Positions 26,871 through 38,500 of a stretch of 64,000 nt of DNA are shown piece after piece; positions within the stretch are counted from its first letter, which is position 1, and each line of letters begins with the position of its first letter. The stretch spans positions 434,001-498,000 of the forward strand of contig WHVD01000005.1 of the NCBI GenBank assembly GCA_015178975.1, read 5' to 3'. Origin of the DNA: Hysterangium stoloniferum (taxonomy: Eukaryota; Basidiomycota; Agaricomycetes; Hysterangiales; Hysterangiaceae). The position numbers and the translations under genes were made by a program. The notes below the pieces were generated by a model. That model saw nothing but the letters and a program-made list of their open reading frames with translations, was not told the DNA's origin and made no database searches.

Positions 26871-28846
26871 CTACGTATTGAGCTGTGTGCCGTTAACGAT
26901 GAGACCTGTGCCATGACAGCTACGAAAGTATGAAAACCTTGGCAAATTAATAATAATAAATTCTTACTGGTTATTTGCATTGCTAGGGAAACACGATAAA
27001 TATCTGCAACCTGAGCAAGCTGGATGTGACAGGTTTTCATCAATAAGGAACAAACGCTGAGAAACGCAAGGTGTCTCACCGTTGTAAGGGTGGCCAGTGT
27101 AGAAGTTACGAGTTAGCACCACAAAGAGTATGACAGGCAATGGAATGGCAATGACGCGGCAAATTAATGTGATGGTCTTATGGCGCTTGGTTGTGCTAAT
27201 GATTGGGTAGAGCATCATGGCCGCAAATAAACCCATAAACAAGCCACCTCTTGTCAAAGGAAAATATCATATCAGACCGAATCAACACCTCAAAACTATG
27301 AGCAGGAGACATACAGGTGTGCGAAGTTGTCTATGAACTGAAAATTAATTGTTAGAGTGAAGATGGTGGGAAAGCATAGTCGGGGCTCACAGGTATATAT
27401 CCCATTGCGACACCGAAAACAAGATCCACAATCAACAAGACCAACTATATAATTTAAATCAATAGACATATAAAAACAACATCATTGGCTTTTACTCTTC
27501 GGACAGGTCGAAAGACGATTTTCCAATGAAAGATAAGGTCGATCTGTTACTGCATGAAAAACTCCTGACGTAAACATAAATGATAAGATATACCCATTCT
27601 ACAGCAACCTATTTTAACCGACGAAAATGGTTATGGAATCAGAAGATAGTCCGACACAGGGCTTCTGTACCTACCGTCCCGAAAATGGCCCCCGAAGCTC
27701 CTGTCGACGGGCTCCCAAGTAGACTAATGGGGTGTTAGCTTTCGCGTTTTTGGAATTGGTTAGAGAACTTACGCAAAGTTGGCGCCTAAAACATTGCCAA
27801 AAATCCCCGCTGCAAAGTATAAAATAAAGAAGCTTATTGAGCCCATTTCTCTTTCGATCTAGGTATAGTTATCGTTCAGAGGTGGAAAATTTGACAAGTG
27901 CCTTGACCCACTTGAGCTGAGACGAATAACTGTGCAAACATGTTCAATCCTAAATGAATGAGACCAGCATGCAAGAAGATCGGGGTAATGAAGCTGGCAA
28001 AATATGAGAGACATCAGACAATACGGGACAGAAAACAATTTACCGGAACCACTGATTCGGCACTCCACCATGGAACCCGCCAAAGCCACAAACTTCGCTG
28101 ATAGAACACAAGGAATCCGGGGGATTTGCGGTATCATTAAGACCTTGTGACATTAGTGAAAAAGAGGAGGCTTTATAAAGATCAGCAATCTTACAAGGGA
28201 AAGAGAACTCAATCGGTAGTCCATCGACCTGCTTCATGCATGGGACAAATCGAGCACCTGAAGAACACTCGGTATATAGACTCTTGAGCGTACCATGATC
28301 GCATAATCACTCACCGACGTGAATCAATGCTGAAGTGGATGGACCTAACATAGGATTTACAACAGGCTAAATAGCAGTCAGCTATGCCAAAGCAATGTGC
28401 GAAGCAGATGACCAACATGAAATGAGAAGGGCGTTCCCTGCGCTCTCCAGTTCACAACCGATTCATAAATGAATACTCCAATCATCACAGCAGTCAATGT
28501 CCATGCAACATATGGGTATTTTTGCCGACCAATGCCTCTTCGTTTGTCTTCTATCCTTTGGTCGAGAGGGTATTTTGCAGAGTCCTTTCCAGTTAGTTGC
28601 GACCATAGGGTAGGTTTGACATCATGTGATAACTCCTGCCCCGACGTTGAAGGCTCGGCATAGTCTGACACGACTATGAATAAGGTGACATTGAATATAT
28701 TCTGAAGACTACGCACTCATGCGTTCAAAACTTGCGTTCCGGCCACTAAAACTAGCTGCATCGGAAACTAAGGGGATATGCTGCTTGTCGTAACCATGAG
28801 GCTGCGAATGCCTGTCGAAGTCGTCTTCGCTGTTTGAAACAATCAT
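26871..28846 (-). CDS. Rhomboid intramembrane serine protease
   Basis: Polytopic serine protease cleaving within membranes. The start MIVSNSEDDFDRHSQPHGYD (ATG 28846) is cytosolic and acidic. TM1 (YPYVAWTLTAVMIGVFIYESVV) is followed by a long loop with the Cys-containing RFVPCMKQ and CGFGG...PNQWFRF. The catalytic Ser lies in GASGAIFGT (about 27680-27700) and the catalytic His in NFAHLGG, which is assembled across the intron ending near 27258. The C-terminus after the last TM reads YNACSGCRYLSCFPSNANNHCHGTGL, a Cys-rich tail typical of fungal rhomboids, joined over two further introns. Stop at 26871. It is a neighbour of CAS1 on the same strand. Confidence 0.9.
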
Positions 28847-29192
28847 TAGGAAGGAATAGGTATGAAACGTGAAGGAGGAAGGAAAGAAACAATGGATGGA
28901 AAAGAGTAGAAAGCGGTACTGATGGAACGTGATCGGCTAGCCGATTGTTCGGCGCGTGGAGGAACATGCTTGGAGCTGTTTAGAGACTGAGGGTTGTTCA
29001 TATATGTCATGACCGCTGTCTAAGCAGCCCTCATTGTTACCAGTAACGTCAGGGGAGTGTGTGCAGAGCCATCAGCGGGTGATAGGCGTAGCCACGATTG
29101 GAGCCCACTACTAAAATCATGATGGCACACGCAATATAAGATCCGCATAAAACGCAAGGGATATTTATACAAGATTATAATCATCCATACTA
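28847..29192. other. Intergenic, no gene seen
   Basis: About 350 bp between the rhomboid start and the GID8 stop, both minus strand. A purine-rich run at 28850-28920 is the pyrimidine-rich upstream strand of the rhomboid gene. No other feature. Confidence 0.4.
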
Positions 29193-30260
29193 TTACATCT
29201 CCATCGGCTGAGGAACCTCACTTGTCTCGTCTCGCGCTCTCCCTACAGTCAGACCAGTCTGCAAGTCGAGCTTCGGAAACTCCACATCTTCGCGTGCAAG
29301 CATAGACTCCCCCCATACCATCAACCGAACCACTCCGGTCAGCTTTGCCTCTTTACTCTGACTAAGGCTCTCCAAAATCGCCGCATTCAACTCCCCGGCA
29401 GTTCTCAGTCGTTGAGTGGGGGACAGAAGCTCAGATATTTCCGAGGGTGCCGTTGGAAGGGTATCAAATGCCAACAGCGCCATCGTACGCTCCAGTTCAG
29501 CAAGGAATTCAGGTTTTTCTTCACCACGAGGTGCTAGTTCCGATTGGGCAAAGGTAAGAGCTTCAAGAACACGCCCATGCCGAATGTGTTCGATGAGGCG
29601 TTGTTGTTGAAGATGAAAGTATAGTGAGGGATTTTTATCCAGAATCTTTAGGAGACTACGTTAGTTGACCATACAAACACAACAACATGAAGTACGAGTC
29701 ATATATAAAGAGTTATGGTGTTTTTCAAATCATCAGCGACCCGAGGGTCTGAGAGTGGTGCATGAAATGATTTAATCTTTCTACGCGTCCAACGTAGTCA
29801 TGCATAACATATAAGACTCACCTCTGGATTCAGATCATTCGTGCGTTCAATAGCTTCTTCAACATCGCCTCGTTGTACCGCATCTCTGATGTTCATACGA
29901 CTTTCGATACTTTCATAATCGGTGGGGGACAGACCAGCCTCTGTAGCAAATTCTTCGGCAGCAGTCTTGAACCCTTCAATGACTAGATAGTCCCGTATGA
30001 GGAGGTTGAGGTCGCTGTTAGGAACGATATCAGTTGAACCATTGTGAATATATATAATGAACCATAGACGTTGGGCATCAGATAATACATGCGATTTCAA
30101 AGACTCATCAAGGTAATCAGAGAGATTCCCATTGTGATTTTTCTCGTCCTTTGCCCCATTTATGGTAATAGTAATGACACTCACTGTTTCGTAATATGGA
30201 CCTCATTCAGCCTCCTTTCCCAGTCAACCTTGGAGATCTCACGCTTTGCGGGCTGCACTG
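29193..30260 (-). CDS. GID8: GID8/TWA1 subunit of GID/CTLH ubiquitin ligase (5' end unresolved)
   Basis: Scaffold subunit of the GID/CTLH E3 ligase, which in yeast degrades gluconeogenic enzymes. The first clear exon reads QPAKREISKVDWERRLNEVHITK, then across intron 30015-30184 HDLNLLIRDYLVIEGFKTAAEEFATEAGL (LisH), continuing into the CTLH (ESIESRMNIRDAVQRGDVEEAIERTNDLNPE-ILDKNPSLYFHLQQQRLIEHI) across intron 29646-29821. The CRA part follows (ALTFAQSELAPRGEEKPEFLAELERTMALLAF). Both introns (170 and 176 nt) are about three times longer than usual here. No in-frame ATG is visible before QPAK; a further upstream exon with the start is likely, so the 5' limit is approximate. Confidence 0.85.
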
Positions 30261-30557
30261 ACCCAGGACGATGAGTTAAAAAGTGGATACATAATGGGGA
30301 GAAAACAGACCATGAAGAGCGGAGGAAGAGACCCACGAAATTTATGGGCAATCGGTTACGGTGAGCGCCTAATGGTTTGTTCAGGGCCGGCGCACACAAT
30401 AAATGTGAACAAAATTTCAAGTGAAATTTCTGAGTAGAACAACAACAAATGCGGATGCGATTAAAATTATACAAATGGTGATACTGTGTAGATATACTAT
30501 GATGATAATGTCCATGAGAAGTGGATAGCCTTAGATTTATAGTGGAAATAAATGATT

Positions 30558-33500
30558 CTACTCGTTGTCTGGCATAGTAGTTTCTTCTCCGAGACTTCCT
30601 TCAGCTTCTACATTCCGCCGCCGCGAGAAAGAAGACTTTCGTGGTTTCTTAGTCAAAGTTTTAGCCGCTACCCAGTGATGTCTATTGTAGGGTACTTTCT
30701 GGGTGCGAGTCAGTAAAAAAAAATTGAAAATTTGGGCACGCACCGCTGGGCCATCGTCTGTCGCTATCAGCTGTGGCCTATGTGTAGCAACATCATCTAT
30801 ATCTTTGCCTTCATGCACATCATGTCCTTCGTCGTTGTCGTCGTCGTCATCATCATCAGAATTATCCACGACGAGGCTCCGTCCATTCTCAACCCCGTTC
30901 CAGCGACCTTGTCCTCGCACACCATCCACCCATTCAAGTGTCTCAATGCCAATTGTCCGCAACTTTCTCCCCCTCAATTTCCATGTCATATTGCCTCTCC
31001 TTGTCCGACTGGAACTGCGTTCCTCCCTCACCTTCTCCCTGAAAGCAAACGTCCCCCCAGCTCCATTCCCGTTAGGTGTCGGGAGGAGACTTTCTCTCTT
31101 TGAGCGACGTTTCTCGCCGCATGCCACAGCAGATAAGAACTGGGGATCGCTCGGAAACACTAAAGGAAGCATATACCGTGAGTCGCGCAGTTCACCGAGT
31201 GCTTCTGGGGGACGGGGTGGTGTCCACTCGCCATGCTCGCGATCCCGCGAGAAAAGGAGATCAATGTTATGTTGAGCGGACGACTGCTCAGACATGGTAG
31301 AAATAGAGGGCGCCCGTGAGCTCGCGTCAGAAGTATCGAGGACGGCAGACGAAGCGCTTCCTTCGCGGTCTTCGCGGTCGTTCATCTGTAATTTGTTTAC
31401 TATCTATTATAAAGATAAATGTTTCGTATTTCTCACCTCACGGCGCATGGCTTCGACACCAAGTTTAACTCGACGACGTTCCCAGTCCTTTTGGAGCTGA
31501 ATGAGGTATTGTCCGCACTCCTCACTCATGCGCCCTTCAGAGACCTATCAAAGTAATAAGAAGTCTGCTGCGATAACTTGTTCACGATCCTCACTTCATA
31601 TCGATAATCCCTCACGGCCCGTCGCATCTACCAAAGTTTATTGAGTTGATTTTTGTTTATAATCATACACCCACCTGCAGCGGATTCAGGTGCTTCATCA
31701 TTTGAATTGTTTCGACCAGGGTAGTAAATTCAATCACAGAAGATAAACACTACTCATCACTCAGTGGGATCGTACTTGATAAAATTGTAAGAGACACCAA
31801 ACCTGCAACCAATGTAATAGCTCTCTCACTGGTGCAAAATGTGATTCCACCCCACTCGGTAGCGTAGAACTGACGATCCACTCCTCCAACACGCTGAGAT
31901 TCATTCCAATTTGTATCGCACGCGATCTGTACGCATTATAAGATATTGATGATAAATTGGCTGTTAAGGCGACGTACCGACATAAATATTTCTTCCTTGT
32001 TAATATTCGATTAAACATCTCGCCTGTATACAGAGGTAGAAGTTCAGCATCACATCCTCCGCATCAAGTGATGCGAAACGAGGAACGCCACACTCACATG
32101 CCGTCCAAAACATCACCTGGGAGAATATCTGTGTGATGAGTGCTGGGTTAATGCCCGCGAGAGTGAGTAGGGTATATAACGCGTCGAGCTGACTTGTTAT
32201 ATCCCGCGGGTTTGGCATGGCTGCTTCGGTGTGAAATGAGGATAACACGGGAGTTAATGATCCTGCCCGTGAGCGAGTGAGGCTTTGTGCCCAGGCAAAG
32301 CGTTGTGAAGATGTTTGTGTTGGCGTAGTCGTCGGGAAATTTTGGAGACTTGGGGAGGGGGATGAAGGGCGGGAACTTGATTGAGGGCTAGGTATGGCAC
32401 TTAGTGAAGACGATGTGGGAATGTGGTTAGGCTTCTTCTTGGTGAGCCTTGTCCCACCGCTGACGAATGGACGAAGGAATGACCATTCGCCTTCAAATTG
32501 GATATGGTCAAATTCAGAGGACAATGGGGCGTGGTCTAACAAAGCGGTATCTAATAGATGGTCCATCTTTCGTTCGGCAATCCGGATAATAAACACTTTA
32601 ACAAGCGTTTGAATGAGGTGAAAGAACAAACAACTCGGAATGACGCAATGACGCACCATAAATAGCACGGATGATACCTTCTTGAAGACTAAATAAATCA
32701 AGCAGCTCGCATATATCCGCAATATGCGAGTCACAGCGGAGAAAATGGACTAGTACAGTTGTATTGTACAGCCAGAATGCTTGGACGGTAACATCGTCTG
32801 CCTCTGTCTGTAAGAAATGATCAAAGTTAGCTGGGAACATACTTAGATTAGGTTGGAAGCTCGCACAAAGACAATCCGCTCGATACGGTCGAATGCACTG
32901 GACATCAAATCCTCCAGCCACGCATCATCACAGGTGAGGCACGCAAAACGGGCAAGCAAGTAGATAGCACGTGCGGGCTCAGCACATCGTAGTGTCGGGC
33001 GAACATTATAAATCAGCGCGTCAAGGGTACATGACAAGTTGGTAGGAGAGAATACTAGCATATTGGTGAAGTCCGGGGCTGGACTCTGCACGCGTAAGGA
33101 ATCAGGGAAGGTGGAGAGGATGGTAGCGCTCCACACACATATGACATTTCCATCGGGTCAATATCTTCTTCATCTGCCTCATCTTCGTCGGATGACTGGT
33201 CCGCATCACTCGCGTCACGATCTTCTCCCCACCAATGGTCTTCAAGGCCAAGGACCCGACCAACCTGCTGTCTGACATTACGTCTTGCGGCGTCACGTCG
33301 AACACGCTCCTCATCTTGGCGCCTTCGCTGCTCCATGCGGCCGCCGGGCCAGCCCTGCTCGCGCATGGATTCTTCGATAATAAATGCAACAGCTTCTCGC
33401 CCAGGAATGACGGAATGAGCGGTGACGACATCGAGAGGAGTCAAGCCACGGCGGGTAAGAGTGATTGGGGAGCATCCGTGGGTGAGAAGAAAAGATACTA

Positions 33501-34013
33501 GAGTGGGGGGAGATAGAAGTGCGGCGTGATGAAGAGGGGTCCAGCCCGCTTTATTTTAGGGAGGAGGGATGAGTGGTGAGTATTCGAGTAATGAGCGAGA
33601 AAATGACGGAGCGAGGACTCACCTTTGTCGGACACGTTTACATCGGCTCCTTCGCTGACGAGTAGACGGACGCACTCCTCACGTTCAACGTCACGTTCCG
33701 ATTCACCGCCAAACCCTAGAATTGTTGTGCTGATGAAAGTAAGACCATCTTCGTCTTGTACTTCGAGATCGACATAAAAACGAGCCTTCGGATCAGAGAG
33801 AAGGTAAGTGAGAAGGACGAGTTCTGCAAAGTCGCACGCGCGCCAAAGAGAGTGTTGAACGAGTTTCTGCTTCTGTGAAGAAGATAGACCAGAATATGTT
33901 GCGAGAAGAGGATCGAGATACGCAGCGGAGGGATACAGAGGGTTAAGATCAGGTTCAGGGATAAAGGCAGAGTCGTGGGGCCGAACCACGGAAGAATGAT
34001 CAATAACGGCCAT
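30558..34013 (-). CDS. Ankyrin repeat / DIL (dilute) domain protein
   Basis: Fungal protein pairing ankyrin repeats with the dilute domain otherwise found in class V myosin tails; the role is unclear, perhaps in cargo or organelle attachment. Start MAVIDHSSVVRPHDS. Ankyrin repeats show EGADVNVSDK-AGWTPLHHAALLSPPTLVSFLLTHGCSP (joined over intron 33549-33622). A charged linker (RMEQRRRQDEERVRRDAARR) and acidic patch (DQSSDEDEADEEDID) follow. The helical DIL region includes LICTLDA-like NLSCTLDALIYNVRPTL, LDALYTLLTLAGINPALITQIFSQVMFW and FNRILTRKKYL...LEEWI. The C-terminal part is disordered, with a long Asp run (SDDDDDDDNDEG). No myosin motor is present. Several exon edges in the DIL part were only inferred. 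Confidence 0.82.
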
Positions 34014-34186
34014 TGAGGGAACGATAAACTTATAGTGAGTATGTCGCGAACGACGATGAGCTCAAAGGCCACGTCGTTGTTGGAGACGGCCTGCAGACGA
34101 TAGTTGTCTGGAGGCGTGGGAACAGATTATCAGAATTTCATTCATTACCTAGAGTCACACTGGTCACGATTTCATAGTCAAATATT
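34014..34186. promoter_or_regulatory. Short divergent promoter, ank-DIL / RRP15
   Basis: Only 173 bp separate the two start codons, so regulatory elements must be shared. No TATA or named motif is evident. Confidence 0.45.
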
Positions 34187-34964
34187 ATGTCTCCTCCTAA
34201 ACGTCCGAAAATCGACCATGAGCCGGAGCAGGAACATGACGAATCACTTTCAGAGGGCTCGGTTTCTCATTCTGACTCTGCTTCTAGTTCACCTGACACC
34301 GACGCTGAAATAGAGCGAGGTCAACTGGCGAAGTCCAAAAAAACTCTTAAGCGAAAGCGACGGGCGACATCCCCCTCGCGATTCGGTGCGACTCTCGAGT
34401 CACTTTTAGAAACGAGCGCACCAGATGGAGTTGCTGCGCCGCTTAGTTTGAAGCCCGGAATAGCGCGACGACAAAAAGAGGAAAAGTTGGAGCGGGGAGC
34501 TCGGAAGGTACTCGAGGGGGAGAAAAAGGAACGTGAAGAGAAGGGACGGGTGAGGGATGTGATTGGAGGGTGGGGGATGGAAGGGGAACGGGCATTGAGA
34601 AAGGTTGCACAGCGAGGCGGTGAGTGGATATCATGAACATTTTTCAACTGTTTAGAATGATCTGCGTTTAGTCATTACCCTTTTCAACGCAATTCAGCAA
34701 TCGCAAGCGTCAGCAAAGGAAGCTGCGGAGGCATCTCGGGCGCATCGGGGGAGTGGAAAGCCTAGTTTACCTGCACCGGACCCTGACCGAAACGACAAGA
34801 CGAAGAAGAAGTTCAAAGCTAATGTGATTGGAAAAGGAAAGGATGGTGCGTATTCTACAAGGACTATTATTGTAGAGAAGCTGCTAATTGGGTCTAAAGG
34901 AGGGATAGATCAGGGAAGCTTCTTGGATATGATTCGCAGTGGAGGAGTCGTGTCCAAAACGTAG
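34187..34964 (+). CDS. RRP15: Ribosomal RNA processing protein Rrp15
   Basis: Nucleolar factor of pre-60S assembly. Three exons over introns 34620-34671 and 34846-34899 give 672 nt, 223 residues. The N-terminus is acidic and Ser-rich (PKRPKIDHEPEQEHDESLSEG); the family core is KPGIARRQKEEKLERGARK...GGWGMEGERALRKVAQRGVITLFNAIQQSQ, where RALRKVAQRG-V-LFNA is the Rrp15 signature. It ends FLDMIRSGGVVSKT. The tandem of Lys-rich stretches fits a nucleolar protein. Confidence 0.92.
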
Positions 34965-35537
34965 CTTATTTACACGGGTGATTTTCGAAGGCGGTCTGTC
35001 CTAGGACACGATGTGTACTCCTGAAGTGAATACACTTAGTGTGCTCGTTCCTAAGATTATGATATCAGAGACCAAAGTTTAGAACATACTTGCTACGTGC
35101 AAGTCGATACCATCAACTGTCTGATGACGGTATCGACAACAGGCTCGTCGACTGGCGACGGCCCAACGTTCAAGGCTCACTTGAATTCAGAGCTCATCAT
35201 TGTCACGGAGTCACATCAAGAGTTACACCAATAGTCACGTTGTCACAATTCTAAATTGCTTTCCTCTCCGGCAATCCTGGCAAGCTGTCACATGTTGCCC
35301 ATTATAATACTCCGTGGGAAAGGTACCAGTACTTGACTTATTGTGTGTAATCCCGTATCCAGTCACGCCCGGTGCCTGCCTCTGCCTATCCATCCGTCCC
35401 AACATCCCTCCTCCTCCTCCTCACCTCCTTCCTTCCCATTCTCCCCTTCCTACTCCGTCACCCCCTCCTCCTGTTGGCCACCAGCTTCTCCCAATTCTGG
35501 TGGTACCTATATCTATCATTTCTCCATCCCATTCATC
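34965..35537. promoter_or_regulatory. Upstream region of the MAPKKK gene
   Basis: 573 bp with no gene. It has a perfect 9-bp inverted repeat, GTCGATACC at 35103-35111 and GGTATCGAC at 35129-35137. A long C/T-rich tract at about 35360-35510 directly precedes the start codon and probably marks the transcription start and 5' leader. Confidence 0.45.
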
Positions 35538-38500
35538 ATGTTGGGCAGGCGAAAATTAGGTCCCCTCATCGTCGCTAACCCTGATACTGACTCTGGCAGC
35601 AGCGACAGCGAGGATCATCATGCGCCCCAGTTCTCCCCTCCGGGCGCTCTTTCCAATATCATAGAACCGCCTGCTCCCATATTCGGTCACAATTCCCGCT
35701 CACAGTCCTCCATTCCTCCGGCAGATGACGTCTCAGGCAGTTCCCGTTCTTCTCCAGCCCCAGATATTACCCCGCCTCGCACTCCAGGTCAGGCTCTTCC
35801 CCCTGTCAATTTGAACTCGGATCTCCTCGAAAAATTGCCTCCAAAAGACCGTCCATTCCACCAACATCACACGCATCATCTCTCAGACCGCGATGCTGAC
35901 TTATACAGCATAGGCAGAGCTCCTCTTCATGTACGCAGACCATCTAATGACCCTATAAATACTACAGTGCGTATTACCTTCGTATTACCTTCTCTCCCCA
36001 TCTCAAATCTCTTCCTAGTCTCCCACACTCTCAATTTCTCATTCCCCAACTCCCGTATCCCCTACCATCGATACTCACGTTGAGAGTCGCACGATCATGG
36101 CCACAGTAGATACTTATGTTTACAAGAAAGTCCCTATCACTCATGCCCGAACTGGCGAAGCTATTCGAGAGTTGATCTTCACTGCAGTAAGCGCCCGCTT
36201 CCCACACACAATCATTGTACTTTTGCTCACTCTACTTCTTCTAGCTACAAATACATGACGAAGATCAACACGCTTACGATATTCATCAAGAAAGTGATAC
36301 TGTCTTAAATGAGCCGCTCAGCAATCCCCAAATTCTCGACATCTGCTCTCATGCCAACGCGAGCGGCCATCTTCAGTTCCAGATCAAACGTCGCCCTCAT
36401 GCACTTTCGCGGGCACTTCCTCCTCCCCCAATAACAGCGCCCCCTGTCCCTCAAGCACACCTCGCGTCGATCAGCACCTCTAATCTTCGTCGGCCAGCCA
36501 CTCGCCCGAGTCCCCAATCCCAACATGATACTTCTAGTTCCACGAGCGAGCGTCGTAATGACTTTCTTCCTGGATATGACAATGATCCATACGATCAATC
36601 TGTCTCGAGTAGTCAGGGTCCTCGCCGTACAAGTAACATTTTGCGTCGTCTTCCATCCCAAGCTCAACTACCCCGTCTACCCACTGCACCTCCCCCGACA
36701 CAGCCCACCCGTCCCTCTGTCGGAATTACCCTCGTGCCAAAGCAATCCAGCCGAAGCCTCGCTCCAATGTATCATGGCCCAGTGGGTCTTAGCAACGCCT
36801 TTGATAGCAACAGTAGCTCTCGTCAACATTTACCGTACATTGCTCCACTCCAGATTGAACGTGGTGGTGAGCGTCATGGCAGTACCACACCGACACCTCC
36901 TCATAATTTTGGTGGACCACGTTCTCCTCCTCCTAGCCGAGAGGGACTGCGTAATCATGACGATGTCTCGCGACACGGACACAAAGGGTCAGATCCTGCA
37001 GCAGAACGTGAACGCATCCTTGAAAATAATGAGCGGGATCAAGAGCGGGCAATGCGTAGGGATCGGGAGAAACGTGATCCAAAGAAGGATCGACGAGAGA
37101 AGGAACGAGAGAAAGAGGAGATACAAAATATGCGTTTTAATCAGACGAAGGAGTGGTTCCAGAAGCAGCAGCAAACAAGTCCCTACTCGGGCGATGATTC
37201 CTCAGCGACGCAGAGTCCATCCGATACCTTGTCACCTACTAGTTCGTGGCCAAATGGTGACCGAACAGACCACATGAGGCGTCCCGGAACAACAGGGACT
37301 GCCGCTAATGCACGAGGCATTCGAGTACCTATGAGCGATCGTCCCTCCACAGCTCAACCCACTATCACAAACGGTTGGGGGAATCATCCGAGCAACATAT
37401 CTGGTTACTCTTCTCGACCCACACCAATCTCTCTAATTCCTGGAGGTGGAGGGCGACCCCAGCCGAGCATTCCATCGTCAAGCTCATCGACTTCCATCGC
37501 TCGATCATCACAACCCTCATACTCTCATCGAGACCCCCGCCACCCCCCGGTGCACTGAATCCCATAACGCAACAACCCCCTCCTCCCTCGCAGCGCGGAC
37601 AGGCTGTCCCTCTCGACTGGATGGTGAGCTGGCGAGGACATGATGGGCCCACTATGCGCCCCCTACCATTGATGCGCAGTGTAGGCGATATGCGTCAACA
37701 ATATTTGGCGACTGGCGGTATATCGTCCAGGGCACGGGTCCCCTTAATCACTACTGGCGGACAGAGTCAATCCCGCAGGCTCCCCACCCCGTTGTTGTCC
37801 TCTTCTGCGCAGCGTCCTGCTACGTCTAACAACTATACTGGACCTTCGGAGGTTACTTCTCCGCAATATTCATCACCCACGACGAACCTCCCGTATCATG
37901 ATCACCCAGGGAGCAGGAATGGAATGCCAACGCCTCCCTTTGGATCGTCTCGGGGAAGAGGCGACATGTCCTCCTCATCTACAGGAACAGCGCACTCGGA
38001 GTTCACATCCGTCCACCGTAGCCCTTGGCGGCCAGAAGACCGTCCGCACTCACCGCCATATAGAACAGACGCAGACACCATTCGTCCAGCTTATGTTCCA
38101 CCACCCTCGCGCGATAACATTATGCGCGTTGAGCAGCCCGGAAGCTTTGGCAGTGCTGCTCAAAATCTCGCAACTAGCATGGAGAGGGACGGACCGCCAA
38201 CTTTACGATCACCAGTTGAAGAGCATACAAAAGCTGACAGCTCATTGTTAAATTTACTCCCAATAATGGATTTGATAGGAGAGGATTCAACTATGCTGCC
38301 AATTCAGTCATCGAGCGCTCGCTCTCCTCAGCCCAGCCCAGCAAAGTCACCGATCGCCCCGCCTTCTCAAGATTATTATGGTGACGACCTTGAAGAAGAT
38401 GACGAATTTTCTGATGAGGGATCAGATACAGGGACCCTCTTTCAACAAGACCCGAAGCGGTCTTCCAAGCGGGTGTCCAGAAAGTTGCCACCTTTACAAA

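Noticed and set aside
29798..30184. 128-residue minus-strand frame beginning MSVITITINGAKDEKN
   Set aside because: Its first part is the GID8 intron 30015-30184; splice sites and the LisH continuity show that the true exon joins the upstream KVDWERRLNEVHITK exon.
30703..31275. 190-residue plus-strand frame
   Set aside because: It is antisense to the disordered C-terminal part of the ankyrin-DIL gene; the Ser/Pro bias arises from that gene's acidic and basic codons.
36641..37558. BCK1 locus as two separate genes or a pseudogene
   Set aside because: Upstream and downstream parts fit one MAPKKK, the kinase has all catalytic residues, and a single intron or one-base error explains the frame change.
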